In this document: positions 1-11,977 of the stretch, in pieces | Numbering within the stretch: the first letter of the stretch is position 1 | Layout of the letters: every line of letters begins with the position of its first letter | NCBI GenBank assembly: GCA_965116445.1 | Contig: OZ220688.1 | Span: forward strand, 1,984,001 to 2,048,000 | Direction of reading: 5' to 3' | Source of the DNA: Multivorans sp965116445 | GTDB lineage: Bacteria; Acidobacteriota; Thermoanaerobaculia; Multivoradales; Multivoraceae | Length of the DNA: 64,000 bases | Translations under genes and position numbers: made by a program | The notes under the pieces: model-generated | Database searches by the model: none | What the model was told of the DNA's origin: nothing | What the model saw: only the letters and a program-made list of their open reading frames with translations

Positions 1-120
1 CGCCGACCACGACGACGACCCCGATGCGCCGTTCCAGGGACAGCCGCGGAAGGGAGACGCCAAGCGAACCGAGGCCGCGGGAAGTCCGCCTGTCTTCGCC
101 GCCGGAGCGCCGGGAACCGC

Positions 121-124
<4 letters not shown>
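1..124 (-). CDS. RND efflux permease, N-terminus only (second permease of the locus)
   Basis: The gene runs off the window edge, so only about 41 codons are visible. It starts at a TTG at 124 that overlaps the TGA of the preceding permease (TTGA), which implies translational coupling. The readable end, SLPRLSLERRIGVVVVVG, is the basic amphipathic lead-in and the first membrane helix typical of RND transporters. Adaptor, permease, permease is a common order for heteromeric RND pumps such as MdtABC. The identification rests on a short N-terminus plus context. Confidence 0.6.
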
Positions 125-3693
<3,569 letters not shown>

Positions 3694-3727
3694 GCGCCGC
3701 TCCTTCGCCCTGTCCGCACCGGGAGAG

Positions 3728-4891
3728 TCAGCTTGCGGGCTGGTACGTCGGGACCGACCCGGCGCCCAGTTCCGCCACCGAGCCGAGCGCCTCGGCGGGA
3801 TCGAGCAGCCGGATCCGCGCGCCGTCCTTCAGACCGGCCTGACCGGCCACGATCAGGCGCTGGCCCAGAGCCAGGTCGCCGGCCAGGTGGACCACGTCCT
3901 CGCTCTCGATCAGGATGTCCACCAGCAGGCGTTCCGCGCGGGGACCGTCTTCGTCTTCCGCGACCCGGAACACGAAGATCTGTTCCTGGTCATAGACGAG
4001 CGCCCGCTTCGGCGCGAGCAGGGCGTCCTCCAGAGCGTCCGCCACGAGGTCGACCTCGACGTACATGCCGGGCAGCAGGCCCTGGTTGCCGGGGATGGCG
4101 AGCGTGACCTTGACCGTGCCGCTCTGCGGGTCGACCACCGGCGAGATGCGCTCGATCGCCGCCTGCCGCGAACCGTCGAGCGACTGGGCGAGCAGCCGCG
4201 CCGGCTGGCCGACAGACAGGCCGCTCAACTGGCGCTCCGGCACGAACACGCGCGCCACGATCGAGTCGAAGTCGACGATCGCAAACAGCTTCGCGTGGGT
4301 CGCGACGTGGTCGCCGACGCTGATCAGCCGCTCGGTGACGACGCCGGCAATCGGCGCGGTCACGGTCGCGTAGCTGAGTTCCCGCTCGGCGTCTTCCAGC
4401 GCGAGTTCGAGCTGCTCCATGTCGTAGCGCGCCTGGTTGTAGGCCTGCTCGCTGATCAGGTCCTGCTCGAAGAGACGCTTCTGGCGTTCGTACTCCAGGC
4501 GCGAGCGCGCGAGCTGGCTCTCGACCCGCCGGACCGCCGTCCGCTGCGCTTCGTCCTCGAGCAGCAGCAGGGTCTGGCCGGCTCGCACCGAGTCGCCCTC
4601 CTCGACGAGGAGATCGGTCACGTGTCGTTCCGCCTCGGACAACACGTCGACGGCGCTTTCGGCTTCCAGGTTCGTCGAGAACCGGAGGATGGACTCGATC
4701 CGGCCACGGAACATGGGCAGCGCCGCGACCGGAATCGCGTCGTCGGCGGCCTGGGTCGCGGTCTTCGGGCCGGGCGGCTCGTTCGCCACGCCGCTGTCGA
4801 AGGCGCAGCCGGTCAGGAAGGGGAGAAACAGGAGAATCGCCGCCCCGAGGGTCCGGGCGGTCGAGGTCCTGAGGGAATGTGCGAAGTTCAT
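3728..4891 (-). CDS. RND efflux periplasmic adaptor lipoprotein (HlyD/AcrA family)
   Basis: This 387-residue membrane-fusion protein links an RND pump to an outer-membrane channel. A signal peptide ends in lipobox LTGC with Cys29 as the predicted lipid anchor. The order then fits the family: a lipoyl half-motif (VDVLSEAERHVTDLLVEEGDSVRAGQ), an alpha-helical hairpin rich in Glu/Arg/Leu, a second lipoyl half (ATVTAPIAGVVTERLISVGD), then beta-barrel and membrane-proximal domains. It is first in a minus-strand operon with two permeases. No TolC-type gene is visible and it may lie beyond position 1. Confidence 0.93.
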   Translation of the reverse strand: MNFAHSLRTSTARTLGAAILLFLPFLTGCAFDSGVANEPPGPKTATQAADDAIPVAALPMFRGRIESILRFSTNLEAESAVDVLSEAERHVTDLLVEEGDSVRAGQTLLLLEDEAQRTAVRRVESQLARSRLEYERQKRLFEQDLISEQAYNQARYDMEQLELALEDAERELSYATVTAPIAGVVTERLISVGDHVATHAKLFAIVDFDSIVARVFVPERQLSGLSVGQPARLLAQSLDGSRQAAIERISPVVDPQSGTVKVTLAIPGNQGLLPGMYVEVDLVADALEDALLAPKRALVYDQEQIFVFRVAEDEDGPRAERLLVDILIESEDVVHLAGDLALGQRLIVAGQAGLKDGARIRLLDPAEALGSVAELGAGSVPTYQPAS

Positions 4892-5061
4892 GCCTTGTCT
4901 TCCAGTGTTTTGGAGGAACGCACTTGCGGTCCTTGGGGGGAACGCGGGCGGCGGCCACTCTTCGGAGGGAGTATTGAGAAAGCGGGGCCTGCGATCATCC
5001 GGCCAACCGCCCGCGTTATCAGGGAATACGCCGCAGCCGCCGGCTTTGTTTCCGCTCGGCG

Positions 5062-6219
5062 CTAAGAAAGCTGGCTTTCGGCCAGGCGGGCCCAGTACCT
5101 GGCGCCGATCGTCAGCAACTCGTCGTTGAAGTCGTACCTCGGGGTGTGCAGCATCGCGCTGTCGCCGTTGCCGATCATCATGAAGGACCCGGGACGCTCC
5201 TCGGCCAGGAATGCAAAGTCGTCGGAGCCCATCAGCGGTTCCATCTCCGTGTCGACTTCCCAGCCCAGGCTGCGGGCCGCTTCCGCCATCTCGTCCGTCT
5301 CCCGGGGCGCATTGACCGTCGCCGGGTAGTAGCGCTCGTAATCTACCTTCGCGTTCGCGCCATGGGCGGCGCAGATGCCGTGCACGATTCGCTCCAGACC
5401 CGTCTCCAGCGTGTCCTGGACCTCGCGGAGGAAGGAGCGCACGCCGCCGGCAAGGTGCGCGGTCTCGGGGATCACGTTGAAGGCGTCCCCGGCGTGGCTC
5501 ATCGTGACGGAGACGACGGCACGGCGCCGCGGGTCCACGTTGCGCGACACGAGCGTCTGCAGCCCGAGCACGACCTGGGACGCGGTGACGATCGGGTCGA
5601 TGCCACTGTGCGGCCAGGCGCCGTGGGTGCCGCGGCCGCGGATCTCGATCTCGAACTGGTCGATGGCGGCCATGAAGGGGCCGCTGTTCGTCGCGAACGC
5701 GCCGGTCGGCACGCCGGGGAAGTTGTGCAAACCAAAAACCTTGTCGGCCGGGAAGCGCTCGAACAGACCTTCCCGGACCATGACTCCCGCGCCGCCATCC
5801 TTCTCCTCCGCCGGCTGAAAGATGAGCCGGACCGTGCCGTCGAAGTTCCGGGTCTCGGCGAGATAGCGCGCGGCGCCGAGCAGCATCGCGGTGTGGCCGT
5901 CGTGCCCGCAGGCGTGCATCTTCCCCGGCAAGGTCGAGCAGTGGCCGAACTGGTTCTGCTCAACAATGGGCAGCGCGTCCATGTCGGCCCGCAGCGCCAC
6001 GGCGCGGTCCGAAGTGCCAGCCCGGATCGTGCCGACGACGCCAGTCTTCGCGATGCCGTGGTGCACTTCGTCGATCCCGAACGACCGCAACCGGTCGGTC
6101 ACGATCTGCGAGGTCCGCTCCTCCTCGAAGGCGAGTTCAGGGTGCCGGTGGAAATCCCGGCGCCACCCGATCATCTCGTCGCGCCAGCCGTCGATGCGGC
6201 CGTAGTCGTCGGAAGCCAT
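5062..6219 (-). CDS. M20 family metallo-amidohydrolase (hippurate hydrolase / IAA-amino acid hydrolase type)
   Basis: This 385-residue cytosolic enzyme hydrolyses N-acyl or N-carbamoyl amino acids using two metal ions. Visible ligands and catalytic residues include ADMDALP (Asp81), the ACGHDGH block at 103-109, the EEKDGG acidic pair at 138-139, and a late His in MLHTPRYDFND. A dimerisation domain begins near IEIRGRGTHGAWPHSGIDP. Length and order match M20D amidohydrolases. A TAGACT box ends 9 nt before the ATG, so the transcript probably has little or no leader. The acyl substrate is unknown. Confidence 0.92.
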   Translation of the reverse strand: MASDDYGRIDGWRDEMIGWRRDFHRHPELAFEEERTSQIVTDRLRSFGIDEVHHGIAKTGVVGTIRAGTSDRAVALRADMDALPIVEQNQFGHCSTLPGKMHACGHDGHTAMLLGAARYLAETRNFDGTVRLIFQPAEEKDGGAGVMVREGLFERFPADKVFGLHNFPGVPTGAFATNSGPFMAAIDQFEIEIRGRGTHGAWPHSGIDPIVTASQVVLGLQTLVSRNVDPRRRAVVSVTMSHAGDAFNVIPETAHLAGGVRSFLREVQDTLETGLERIVHGICAAHGANAKVDYERYYPATVNAPRETDEMAEAARSLGWEVDTEMEPLMGSDDFAFLAEERPGSFMMIGNGDSAMLHTPRYDFNDELLTIGARYWARLAESQLS

Positions 6220-6228
6220 GGGGGACGA

Positions 6229-6236
6229 AGTCTACC
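6229..6236 (-). promoter_or_regulatory. Candidate -10 box for the M20 amidohydrolase
   Basis: On the minus strand the sequence reads GGTAGACT. The hexamer TAGACT ends 9 nt before the ATG at 6219. No convincing -35 is visible. It is one member of a recurring pattern of TANNNT boxes placed against start codons. Confidence 0.35.
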
Positions 6237-6406
6237 GCCGCAATCACCGCCGCTCGGAACCTGCCAACCGCAGCGAACGTTGCCATGGTCCCCGAAGACG
6301 ACTTCGCGCCGGACATGAGAACGATGCCGCAACGACGACCGTTCTCCGGGTGCGCGGGCTTCCAAGACACCGTCGCGCCGGTCCCGGTGTAGTTTCTCCG
6401 CCATCG

Positions 6407-7444
6407 ATGAAGTTCGAAGCGACTCCGCTCACCGAGGCTCAGGGCACAATCCTCGGCCACAACGTCTACGACGACTCCGGCCGCCGCGTGCTGCGCAAAG
6501 GACGGCCGCTGGGCGAGGCGGAACTCCTGCTTCTGTCCGATCTGGGCCGGGACAGCGTGTTCGCGGCCCGTCTGGAACCGGCAGACGTCGACGAGGACGA
6601 GGCCGCGCGGCGAGTCAGCGAGGCAGTCGCCGGAGCGGGACTGACCCGGCGCGGCTCGACGACGGGACGCGTGAACCTGCACGCCCGCGAACTCGGCGTC
6701 CTGCGCGTCGACGCCGAAGCCCTGGACCGGATCAACGACTGCGAAGGCGTCACCCTCGCCACGCTCCCGAATCACAGCGTGGCGCGCGCCGGCAAGATGG
6801 TCGCGACGACGAAGATCCTCCCCTACGCACTGCCCGAGGACACGGTCGCCACCGCGGAGCGTGCGGCGCCGGCACCGGTGATCCGCCTCGACTCGCTGGC
6901 GCCGCGGCGCGCCGGCCTGATCGTCTCGGGCACGGTAGCGCCCGGCCGCTCCGCCGGTCGCGAGCGGCTGGTCAAGGGGTTCGAGGCCGCGTTCCAGGGA
7001 AGGCTCGAACCCCTGAACGCCAAGCTGTCCGAGGTCCGCTTCGTCCCTCTCGACGGGGAACGGGGCGTGGCGGGACTCACCGCCGCCGCGACCGAGCTCG
7101 CACCGCACACGGACCTCCTGATCCTCGCCGGCGAGACCGCGATCCAGGACCGCCACGACCTGGCGCCGACCGCCATCGAAGCCGCGGGAGGCTCGGTCAT
7201 CTGCTACGGCGCCCCGGTCGACCCCGGCAACCTGCTCCTGCTCGCCGAACTCGCCGGCAAGCCGGTCCTCGGCGCCCCCGGCTGCGCCCGCAGCCCGAAA
7301 CGGAACATCGTCGACCTCGTGCTGCCCCGCCTGCTCGTCGGCGACCGGCTGACCCGCCGCGACATCACCTCGCTCGGCCACGGCGGCCTGCTCGAGGACG
7401 TGCCGGAGCGGCCGCTGCCGAGGCGAAGAATCGAGCGCCGCTAA
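6407..7444 (+). CDS. Molybdopterin-binding (MoeA/MoaB-fold) protein
   Basis: This 345-residue protein was started at ATG 6407, where the recognisable MKFEATPLTEAQGTILGHNV begins; upstream in-frame codons look non-coding. The C-terminal half resembles the molybdopterin-binding domain found in molybdenum-cofactor and CoxL/xanthine dehydrogenase accessory proteins: TDLLILAGETAIQDRHD, then a Gly-rich GSVICYGAPVDPGNLLLLAELAGKPV stretch and the PGCARSPK motif. The N-terminal half carries a MoeA-like hydrophobic repeat (GTILGHNVYDDSGRRVLRKG). It probably handles molybdopterin for a molybdoenzyme encoded elsewhere. A TAGTTT box ends 11 nt before the start. Confidence 0.8.
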   Translation: MKFEATPLTEAQGTILGHNVYDDSGRRVLRKGRPLGEAELLLLSDLGRDSVFAARLEPADVDEDEAARRVSEAVAGAGLTRRGSTTGRVNLHARELGVLRVDAEALDRINDCEGVTLATLPNHSVARAGKMVATTKILPYALPEDTVATAERAAPAPVIRLDSLAPRRAGLIVSGTVAPGRSAGRERLVKGFEAAFQGRLEPLNAKLSEVRFVPLDGERGVAGLTAAATELAPHTDLLILAGETAIQDRHDLAPTAIEAAGGSVICYGAPVDPGNLLLLAELAGKPVLGAPGCARSPKRNIVDLVLPRLLVGDRLTRRDITSLGHGGLLEDVPERPLPRRRIERR

Positions 7445-7483
7445 CGCGATCCACACCGGCGTCAGCCTCCCCGCCAGTACTCC

Positions 7484-7491
7484 GCTACACT
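7484..7491 (+). promoter_or_regulatory. Candidate -10 box shared by secreted paralogs 1 and 3
   Basis: The sequence CTCCGCTACACT with a 32-nt leader and GGAGGACGCA ribosome-binding region before ATG 7524 is closely repeated before ATG 10884. Conservation of the box and leader between paralogs, while the surrounding non-coding DNA differs, supports a promoter. Confidence 0.45.
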
Positions 7492-7523
7492 TCTGCCCAT
7501 CCAATCGAAACCGGAGGACGCAC

Positions 7524-8603
7524 ATGACAGTCCGAGTCCCCGCGGCACTGATCGCCATCCTTGCGCTGCTGCTCGCCGCTTCCGCCCTGACCGCCCAGGG
7601 CGAGATCAAGCGCGCCGCGAACGGCAAGCCCGACCTGACCGGCACCTTCGACGCCGGCACCCTGACGCCGCTTCAGCGGCCCGAGAAGTACGGCGACAAC
7701 CTCTACCTGAGCCCCGAGGACGCGGCGAAGATCGAAGCGGACGCGGCCGAGTACGCCGCCTCGCGGCACCAGGTCTCCGATCCCAACCGCAAGCCACCGC
7801 CCGTCGGCGGCGACGGGACCTCGGGCGGCGCCGGCAACGTGGGCGGCTACAACCGCTTCTGGGTCGAGGCCGGGACCGAGGCTTTCGCGGTCGACGGCAA
7901 GTTCCGGACGTCGATCATCTTCGATCCTCCGAACGGCCGCATGCCGGAGATGACCGAGGCCGGCAAGGCGAGGGCCGCCGAGCGCCGCCGGCTGCGCCGG
8001 CCGAACGACGGCTCCGCCTGGTGGCTCGACATCGATGGCCACGGCCCGTACGACGGCCCGGAGACGCTGCCGGTGACCGAGCGCTGCATCGTCGGCTTCA
8101 CCGGCGCCACACCGACCTTCCCGAGCCTCTACAACAACTTCAAGCGCGTGATCCAGACCGAGGACCACATCATGATCCTGATCGAGATGGTCCACGACGC
8201 TCGCATCGTGCGCCTGAACGCGGAGCATCCCAGCCCCGAAGAGCGGAAGTGGCTCGGCCACTCGGTCGGCTGGTGGGAAGGCGACACCCTCGTCATCGAC
8301 TCGCGCAACTTCCACCCGAAGGCCGTCCTGCGCGGCGCGACCCAGGAATCCCACGTCACGGAGCGCCTCACGTTGCAGCCAAACGGCGACATCCTCTACC
8401 GGTTCACGATCGAGGACCCGGCAACGTGGGATGTCCCCTGGTCAGGCGAGTACATCTGGAAGCGCAGCCCCGTGGACGTCTACGAGTACGCCTGCCACGA
8501 AGGGAACTACTCGATGGGCGGCACGCTGCGCGGCGCGCGGGTGCTCGAGGCCGATGCACTCGCCTCGAAGGCCGCCGGCACCGGCGGCGGCAGCGGCGAC
8601 TGA
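7524..8603 (+). CDS. Secreted protein of unknown function, paralog 1 of 3
   Basis: This 359-residue protein has a cleavable signal peptide (hydrophobic core about residues 6-20, ending LTAQ). The mature part starts with GEIKRAANGKPDLTGTFDAGTLTPLQRP and has a conserved core including NGRMPEMTEAGKA, RCIVGFTGATP, VHDARIVRLN and a C-terminal YEYACHEGNYSMGGTLRGAR. I do not recognise an enzyme family or catalytic motif; the type is common as 'hypothetical protein' in Acidobacteriota and related genomes. Conserved His, Asp and Cys residues (MVHDAR, ACHEGN) could bind metal or ligand, which is speculation. The ATG follows a GGAGG ribosome site. Paralog 2 follows after 22 bp. Confidence 0.8.
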   Translation: MTVRVPAALIAILALLLAASALTAQGEIKRAANGKPDLTGTFDAGTLTPLQRPEKYGDNLYLSPEDAAKIEADAAEYAASRHQVSDPNRKPPPVGGDGTSGGAGNVGGYNRFWVEAGTEAFAVDGKFRTSIIFDPPNGRMPEMTEAGKARAAERRRLRRPNDGSAWWLDIDGHGPYDGPETLPVTERCIVGFTGATPTFPSLYNNFKRVIQTEDHIMILIEMVHDARIVRLNAEHPSPEERKWLGHSVGWWEGDTLVIDSRNFHPKAVLRGATQESHVTERLTLQPNGDILYRFTIEDPATWDVPWSGEYIWKRSPVDVYEYACHEGNYSMGGTLRGARVLEADALASKAAGTGGGSGD

Positions 8604-8625
8604 GGGAACCCTGGAGGACAAAGCA

Positions 8626-9705
8626 ATGAGAACCCGAATCCCCGCGGCCCTGACCGCCATCGCCCTGCTGCTGATCACGGCGCCCGCAGCCGGCGCCCAG
8701 GACGACATCAAGCGCATGCCCAACGGCCGGCCCGACCTGCACGGCAACTACGACGCCGCCACGCTGACGCCGCTCCAGCGGCCCGAGGAGTACGGCGAGA
8801 ACCTGTTCCTGACTCGGGAAGAGGCCGAGAAGATCAAGGTCGACGCGGCCAAGGCGCGGGCCGACCGCCACCAGGTCAGCGACCCGGACCGCGAGCCCCC
8901 GCCGGCCGGCGGCGACGGCTCGGGCGGCGGCGCCGGCAACGTCGGCGGCTACAACTACTTCTGGCTCGACTTCGGCACCGAGGCCTTCTCGGTCGACGGC
9001 AAGTTCCGCACCTCGATCATCGTCGACCCGCCGAACGGCCGGATGCCCGAGATGACCGAGGCCGCAACGGCGAGAAGGGCGGCGCGCGACAAGCTGCGCC
9101 GGCCAAACGACGGTTCCGCCTGGTGGCTCGACATCGACGGCCACGGCCCGTACGACGGCCCCGAGTCGCTGCCGATCACGGAACGCTGCATCGTCGGCTT
9201 CACCGGCGCCACGCCGACGCTTCCAAGCGCCTACAACAACTACAAGCGGATCGTGCAGACCGAAGACCACGTAATGATCCTCATCGAGATGAACCACGAC
9301 GCCCGGATCATCCGCCTGAACGACGAGCACCCGAGCCCCGAAGAGCGCAAGTGGCTCGGCGACTCCGTCGGTTGGTGGGAAGGCGACACCCTGGTCATCG
9401 ACTCGGTCAACTTCCACCCCAGGACCTTCCTGCGCGGAGCGACCGGGGAGCTTCACGTCACCGAGCGCCTGACCCTGCAGCCGAACGGCGACATCCTCTA
9501 CCGCTTCACGATGGACGATCCGGCCACATGGGAAACCCCCTGGTCCGGCGAGTACATCCTGAGGAACCGTCCGGAACTCGTCTACGAGTACGCCTGCCAC
9601 GAGGGCAACTACGCGATGGGCAACACGCTGCGCGGTGCTCGGGTTCTTGAGGCCGACGCGGCGGCCGCGGAGGCCGGGAGTACCGGCGGCGGCAGCGGCG
9701 ACTGA
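8626..9705 (+). CDS. Secreted protein of unknown function, paralog 2 of 3
   Basis: This 359-residue protein is collinear with the flanking paralogs. A signal peptide ends near AGAQ, then DDIKRMPNGRPDLHGNYDAATLTPLQRP, and the C-terminus is YACHEGNYAMGNTLRGAR. The start is ATG 8626, with a GGAGG ribosome site 8 nt upstream. It sits 22 bp after paralog 1 without its own leader box, so the two are probably co-transcribed. The Ser/Gly-rich tail GSTGGGSGD is shared with paralog 1 (GTGGGSGD), whereas paralog 3 ends in STGGE. Function unknown. Confidence 0.8.
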   Translation: MRTRIPAALTAIALLLITAPAAGAQDDIKRMPNGRPDLHGNYDAATLTPLQRPEEYGENLFLTREEAEKIKVDAAKARADRHQVSDPDREPPPAGGDGSGGGAGNVGGYNYFWLDFGTEAFSVDGKFRTSIIVDPPNGRMPEMTEAATARRAARDKLRRPNDGSAWWLDIDGHGPYDGPESLPITERCIVGFTGATPTLPSAYNNYKRIVQTEDHVMILIEMNHDARIIRLNDEHPSPEERKWLGDSVGWWEGDTLVIDSVNFHPRTFLRGATGELHVTERLTLQPNGDILYRFTMDDPATWETPWSGEYILRNRPELVYEYACHEGNYAMGNTLRGARVLEADAAAAEAGSTGGGSGD

Positions 9706-9740
9706 TTCCGCGGCCGTTCTCCGCGGCTGAACCGCAAGAA

Positions 9741-9793
9741 GCTGCGCGGCACAAGACTGGGTGCGCCAGCGTGTCATCCGTGCGTCCGATGAC
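9741..9793 (-). repeat. Dispersed hairpin repeat, copy A
   Basis: The + strand reads ACTGGGTGCGCCAGCG followed by GTCATCCGTGCGTCCGATGAC, where GTCATC and GATGAC can pair. About 50 bp align with copy E near 63430, including the flanking GCTGCGCGGCA. Read on the minus strand it carries the core GCGCACCCAGT shared by all copies. Confidence 0.6.
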
Positions 9794-9808
9794 GCGAACG
9801 GGAGAGTC

Positions 9809-9958
9809 TCAGGGTCGCCAAACGCCACACTCCGCCGCGGCCAGCGCCTCCTGGCGATTGAACTCCAGCGCCTCGCCCAGTGTGACGGCCAAGGTCTCCA
9901 GCAACTCCTTGCGGCTCCGTTCCTGGCAGCTCGAAGGCGGGGAGTTGCGCGTGTAAAC
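9809..9958 (-). pseudogene. HicB-like antitoxin remnant (C-terminal fragment)
   Basis: On the minus strand an open stretch of 49 codons ends at a TGA at 9809. It reads RSRKELLETLAVTLGEALEF followed by NRQEALAAAE. This resembles the C-terminal helix of HicB/UPF0150-type proteins (R-S-R-E-E-L-L-E-x-L-x-x-A-L-x-E-x-L-x-x-N-R). There is no start codon, N-terminal fold or HicA partner nearby, so I read it as decayed. The call is from remembered family patterns only. Confidence 0.35.
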
Positions 9959-10008
9959 TCGACCGCGCCCTCGCGGTGCATCAGCGCGCCGCCTGGTCGG
10001 AGTTGGAC

Positions 10009-10323
10009 ATGGACGAGACGTGCTCAGGACAACTGCCGGAGATCAAGGCGAGGATCGAGGAGATGGTCCACGCCACGTTCCCGCAGGTGCACTTCACCGA
10101 CATCTGGGTGCGCCCCGGCACATCATCCTGGTTCGGAGATGCGGTGGTCGACATCTGGGCCATCTACGACGGAGAGGTCGACGATCTCCACAAGGCTCCG
10201 GAGAAGCCCTCCTTCGGCACGCACGTTCAACACATGCTCTGGGATCGGGGTCTCGATCTCCTGCCCAAGATGCACTTCATCACGAAGGCGGACGCAGGAG
10301 ACTGGCGCCCTGAAGGCATCTGA
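10009..10323 (+). CDS. Conserved hypothetical protein, partner of the downstream HEPN gene
   Basis: This 104-residue soluble protein was started at ATG 10009 because GGAG lies 6 nt upstream; a GTG at 9976 is possible. Conserved-looking blocks are HFTDIWVRPGTSSWFGDAVV, DIWAIYDG, MLWDRGLDLLPKMHFITKAD and a terminal GDWRPEG. It immediately precedes a HEPN-domain gene whose start overlaps its end. That is the usual place of a minimal nucleotidyltransferase, and the GD-x-VVDIWAIYDG segment might be a diverged nucleotidyltransferase strand, but the canonical GSxxxG motif is absent. A toxin-antitoxin or RNA-related role is inference from context. Confidence 0.6.
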   Translation: MDETCSGQLPEIKARIEEMVHATFPQVHFTDIWVRPGTSSWFGDAVVDIWAIYDGEVDDLHKAPEKPSFGTHVQHMLWDRGLDLLPKMHFITKADAGDWRPEGI

Positions 10324-10775
10324 CTTCCTGACGACGGCGGAGAGACAACTCCCCACAGGACGAGGCCAGCCACTTGAGTCCGACCTCCGACGGGTCCCTA
10401 AGCACCGTCTACTACGCCCTGTTCCACTGTCTCGCAGGATGCTGCGCCGACACTCTGATCGGGAAGAGAGAGCGAAAGACAGTTCCGTGGCGACAGGCCT
10501 ACCGCGCGCTCGACCACGGTCCCGCGCGAAAAGCCTGCAGACGCCAACATGCGATGCGGGTGTTCCCCCAGGAGATCCAGGCCTTCGCACAACTCTTCGC
10601 AGATCTCCAGGACGAGCGACACGAAGCCGACTACGACCCGACCTGGACTCCGTTCAAGTCCGAGATCGAAGGTCGCATCCGGGATGCTCGATCCGCAATC
10701 CACGGGTTCGAAGCCTCGCCGATCAAGGAGCGTCGGGCCTTTGCGGCTCACGTCCTGTTCCGAAACCGCGGCTGA
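10310..10775 (+). pseudogene. HEPN domain protein, apparently frameshifted
   Basis: Two frames together make one HEPN-like protein. The first begins around a CTG at 10310 and reads LKASDFLTTAERQLPTG then ESDLRR. The second contains STVYYALFHCLAG, the family's first-helix signature, then DERHEADYDP and KERRAFAAHVLF (a possible R-x4-H). The join falls in the GGG run at 10392-10394, where removing one G restores the expected DLRR-xx-STVYYALFH order. A downstream frame from TTG 10374 to 10775 could still give 133 residues. HEPN proteins are often RNases of toxin-antitoxin or defence systems. A sequencing or assembly error is not excluded. Confidence 0.6.
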
Positions 10776-10843
10776 CTCGGCTAGAGCGGGTCGTCGAGTC
10801 CGTAGCCGCGGGTGTCGGTTCGTGCCGGGCCTGGAGGCCCTCC

Positions 10844-10851
10844 GCTACACT
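10844..10851 (+). promoter_or_regulatory. Candidate -10 box of secreted paralog 3
   Basis: GCTACACT sits 32 nt before ATG 10884, with the same spacing and nearly the same leader as before paralog 1. A perfect AGGAGG ribosome site lies at 10871-10876. Confidence 0.45.
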
Positions 10852-10883
10852 CTCGGCATCCAGTCGAAACAGGAGGACGCAGA

Positions 10884-11954
10884 ATGAGAGTCCGATTCCC
10901 CGCGGCCCTGGTCGCCATCCTCGTGCTGCTGATCGCCGCGCCGGCCCTGGCGGCCGAAGGCGAGATCAAGCGTGCCGCGAACGGCAAGCCGGATCTGACC
11001 GGCACCTACGACGCCGCCACCCTGACCCCGCTGCAGCGGCCCGAGGAGTACGGCGAGAACCTGTATCTGACCCCGGAGGAGGCAGAGAAGATCGCGGCCG
11101 AAGCGGCGAAGGCTCGCGCCGAGCGCCACGAGGTCTCCGATCCGGAGCGGGAAGCGCCGCCGGAGGGCGGAGACGGCTCACCCGGCGCGGCCGGCAACGT
11201 CGGCGGCTACAACAGCTTCTGGCTCGACCGCGGCACGGACACGTTTGCTGTGGACGGCAAGTTCCGGACGTCGATCATTATCGACCCGCCGAACGGCCGC
11301 ATGCCGGAAACGACGGATGCAGCCAAGGCGAGATTCGCGGAGCGCGCCAAGCTGCGCCGCCCGAACGAGGGCGTTGCCTGGTGGCTTGAACTCGACGGCC
11401 CGGGCCCCTACGACGGCCCCGAGTCCCTGCCGATCAGCGAGCGCTGCATGCTCGGCTTCACCGGCGCCACGCCGACCTTCCCGAGCGGCTACAACAACTA
11501 CAAGCGGGTGGTGCAGACCGAGGACCACATCATGATCCTGATCGAGATGGTCCACGACGCCCGGATCATCCGCCTGAACGACGAGCACCCGAGCCCCGAG
11601 GAACGACGGTGGCTCGGCGACTCGATCGGTTGGTGGGAAGGCGACACCCTGGTCATCGACTCCGTCCACTTCCGGCCCGACGGATTCCTGCGCGGCGCCA
11701 CCCAGGACCTTCACGTCACGGAACGTCTCACTCTCAAGCCGGACGGCAACATCCTCTACCACTTCACGATGGACGACCCGGCCACCTGGCAAGCCCCCTG
11801 GTCCGGCGAGTACATCTGGAAGCGCGACCAGGAAAGGGTCTACGAGTACGCCTGCCACGAAGGCAACTACTCGATGGGCGGCACGCTGCGCGGCGCGCGC
11901 ATCCTCGAGGACGATTGGCGGGCAGGCAAGGCGGCCAGCACCGGCGGCGAGTAG
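10884..11954 (+). CDS. Secreted protein of unknown function, paralog 3 of 3
   Basis: This 356-residue homolog of the two upstream secreted proteins starts at ATG 10884 after AGGAGGACGCAGA. A signal peptide ends near ALAA, followed by EGEIKRAANGKPDLTGTYDA, and YACHEGNYSMGGTLRGAR closes the protein. Leader and signal peptide are closest to paralog 1, while body segments such as NNYKRVVQTEDH resemble paralog 2. It is separated from paralog 2 by the HEPN/HicB patch, so the array was either split by insertion or duplicated around it. Function unknown. Confidence 0.8.
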   Translation: MRVRFPAALVAILVLLIAAPALAAEGEIKRAANGKPDLTGTYDAATLTPLQRPEEYGENLYLTPEEAEKIAAEAAKARAERHEVSDPEREAPPEGGDGSPGAAGNVGGYNSFWLDRGTDTFAVDGKFRTSIIIDPPNGRMPETTDAAKARFAERAKLRRPNEGVAWWLELDGPGPYDGPESLPISERCMLGFTGATPTFPSGYNNYKRVVQTEDHIMILIEMVHDARIIRLNDEHPSPEERRWLGDSIGWWEGDTLVIDSVHFRPDGFLRGATQDLHVTERLTLKPDGNILYHFTMDDPATWQAPWSGEYIWKRDQERVYEYACHEGNYSMGGTLRGARILEDDWRAGKAASTGGE

Positions 11955-11977
11955 CGGCAGGTGGCACCCGCCAGTCC

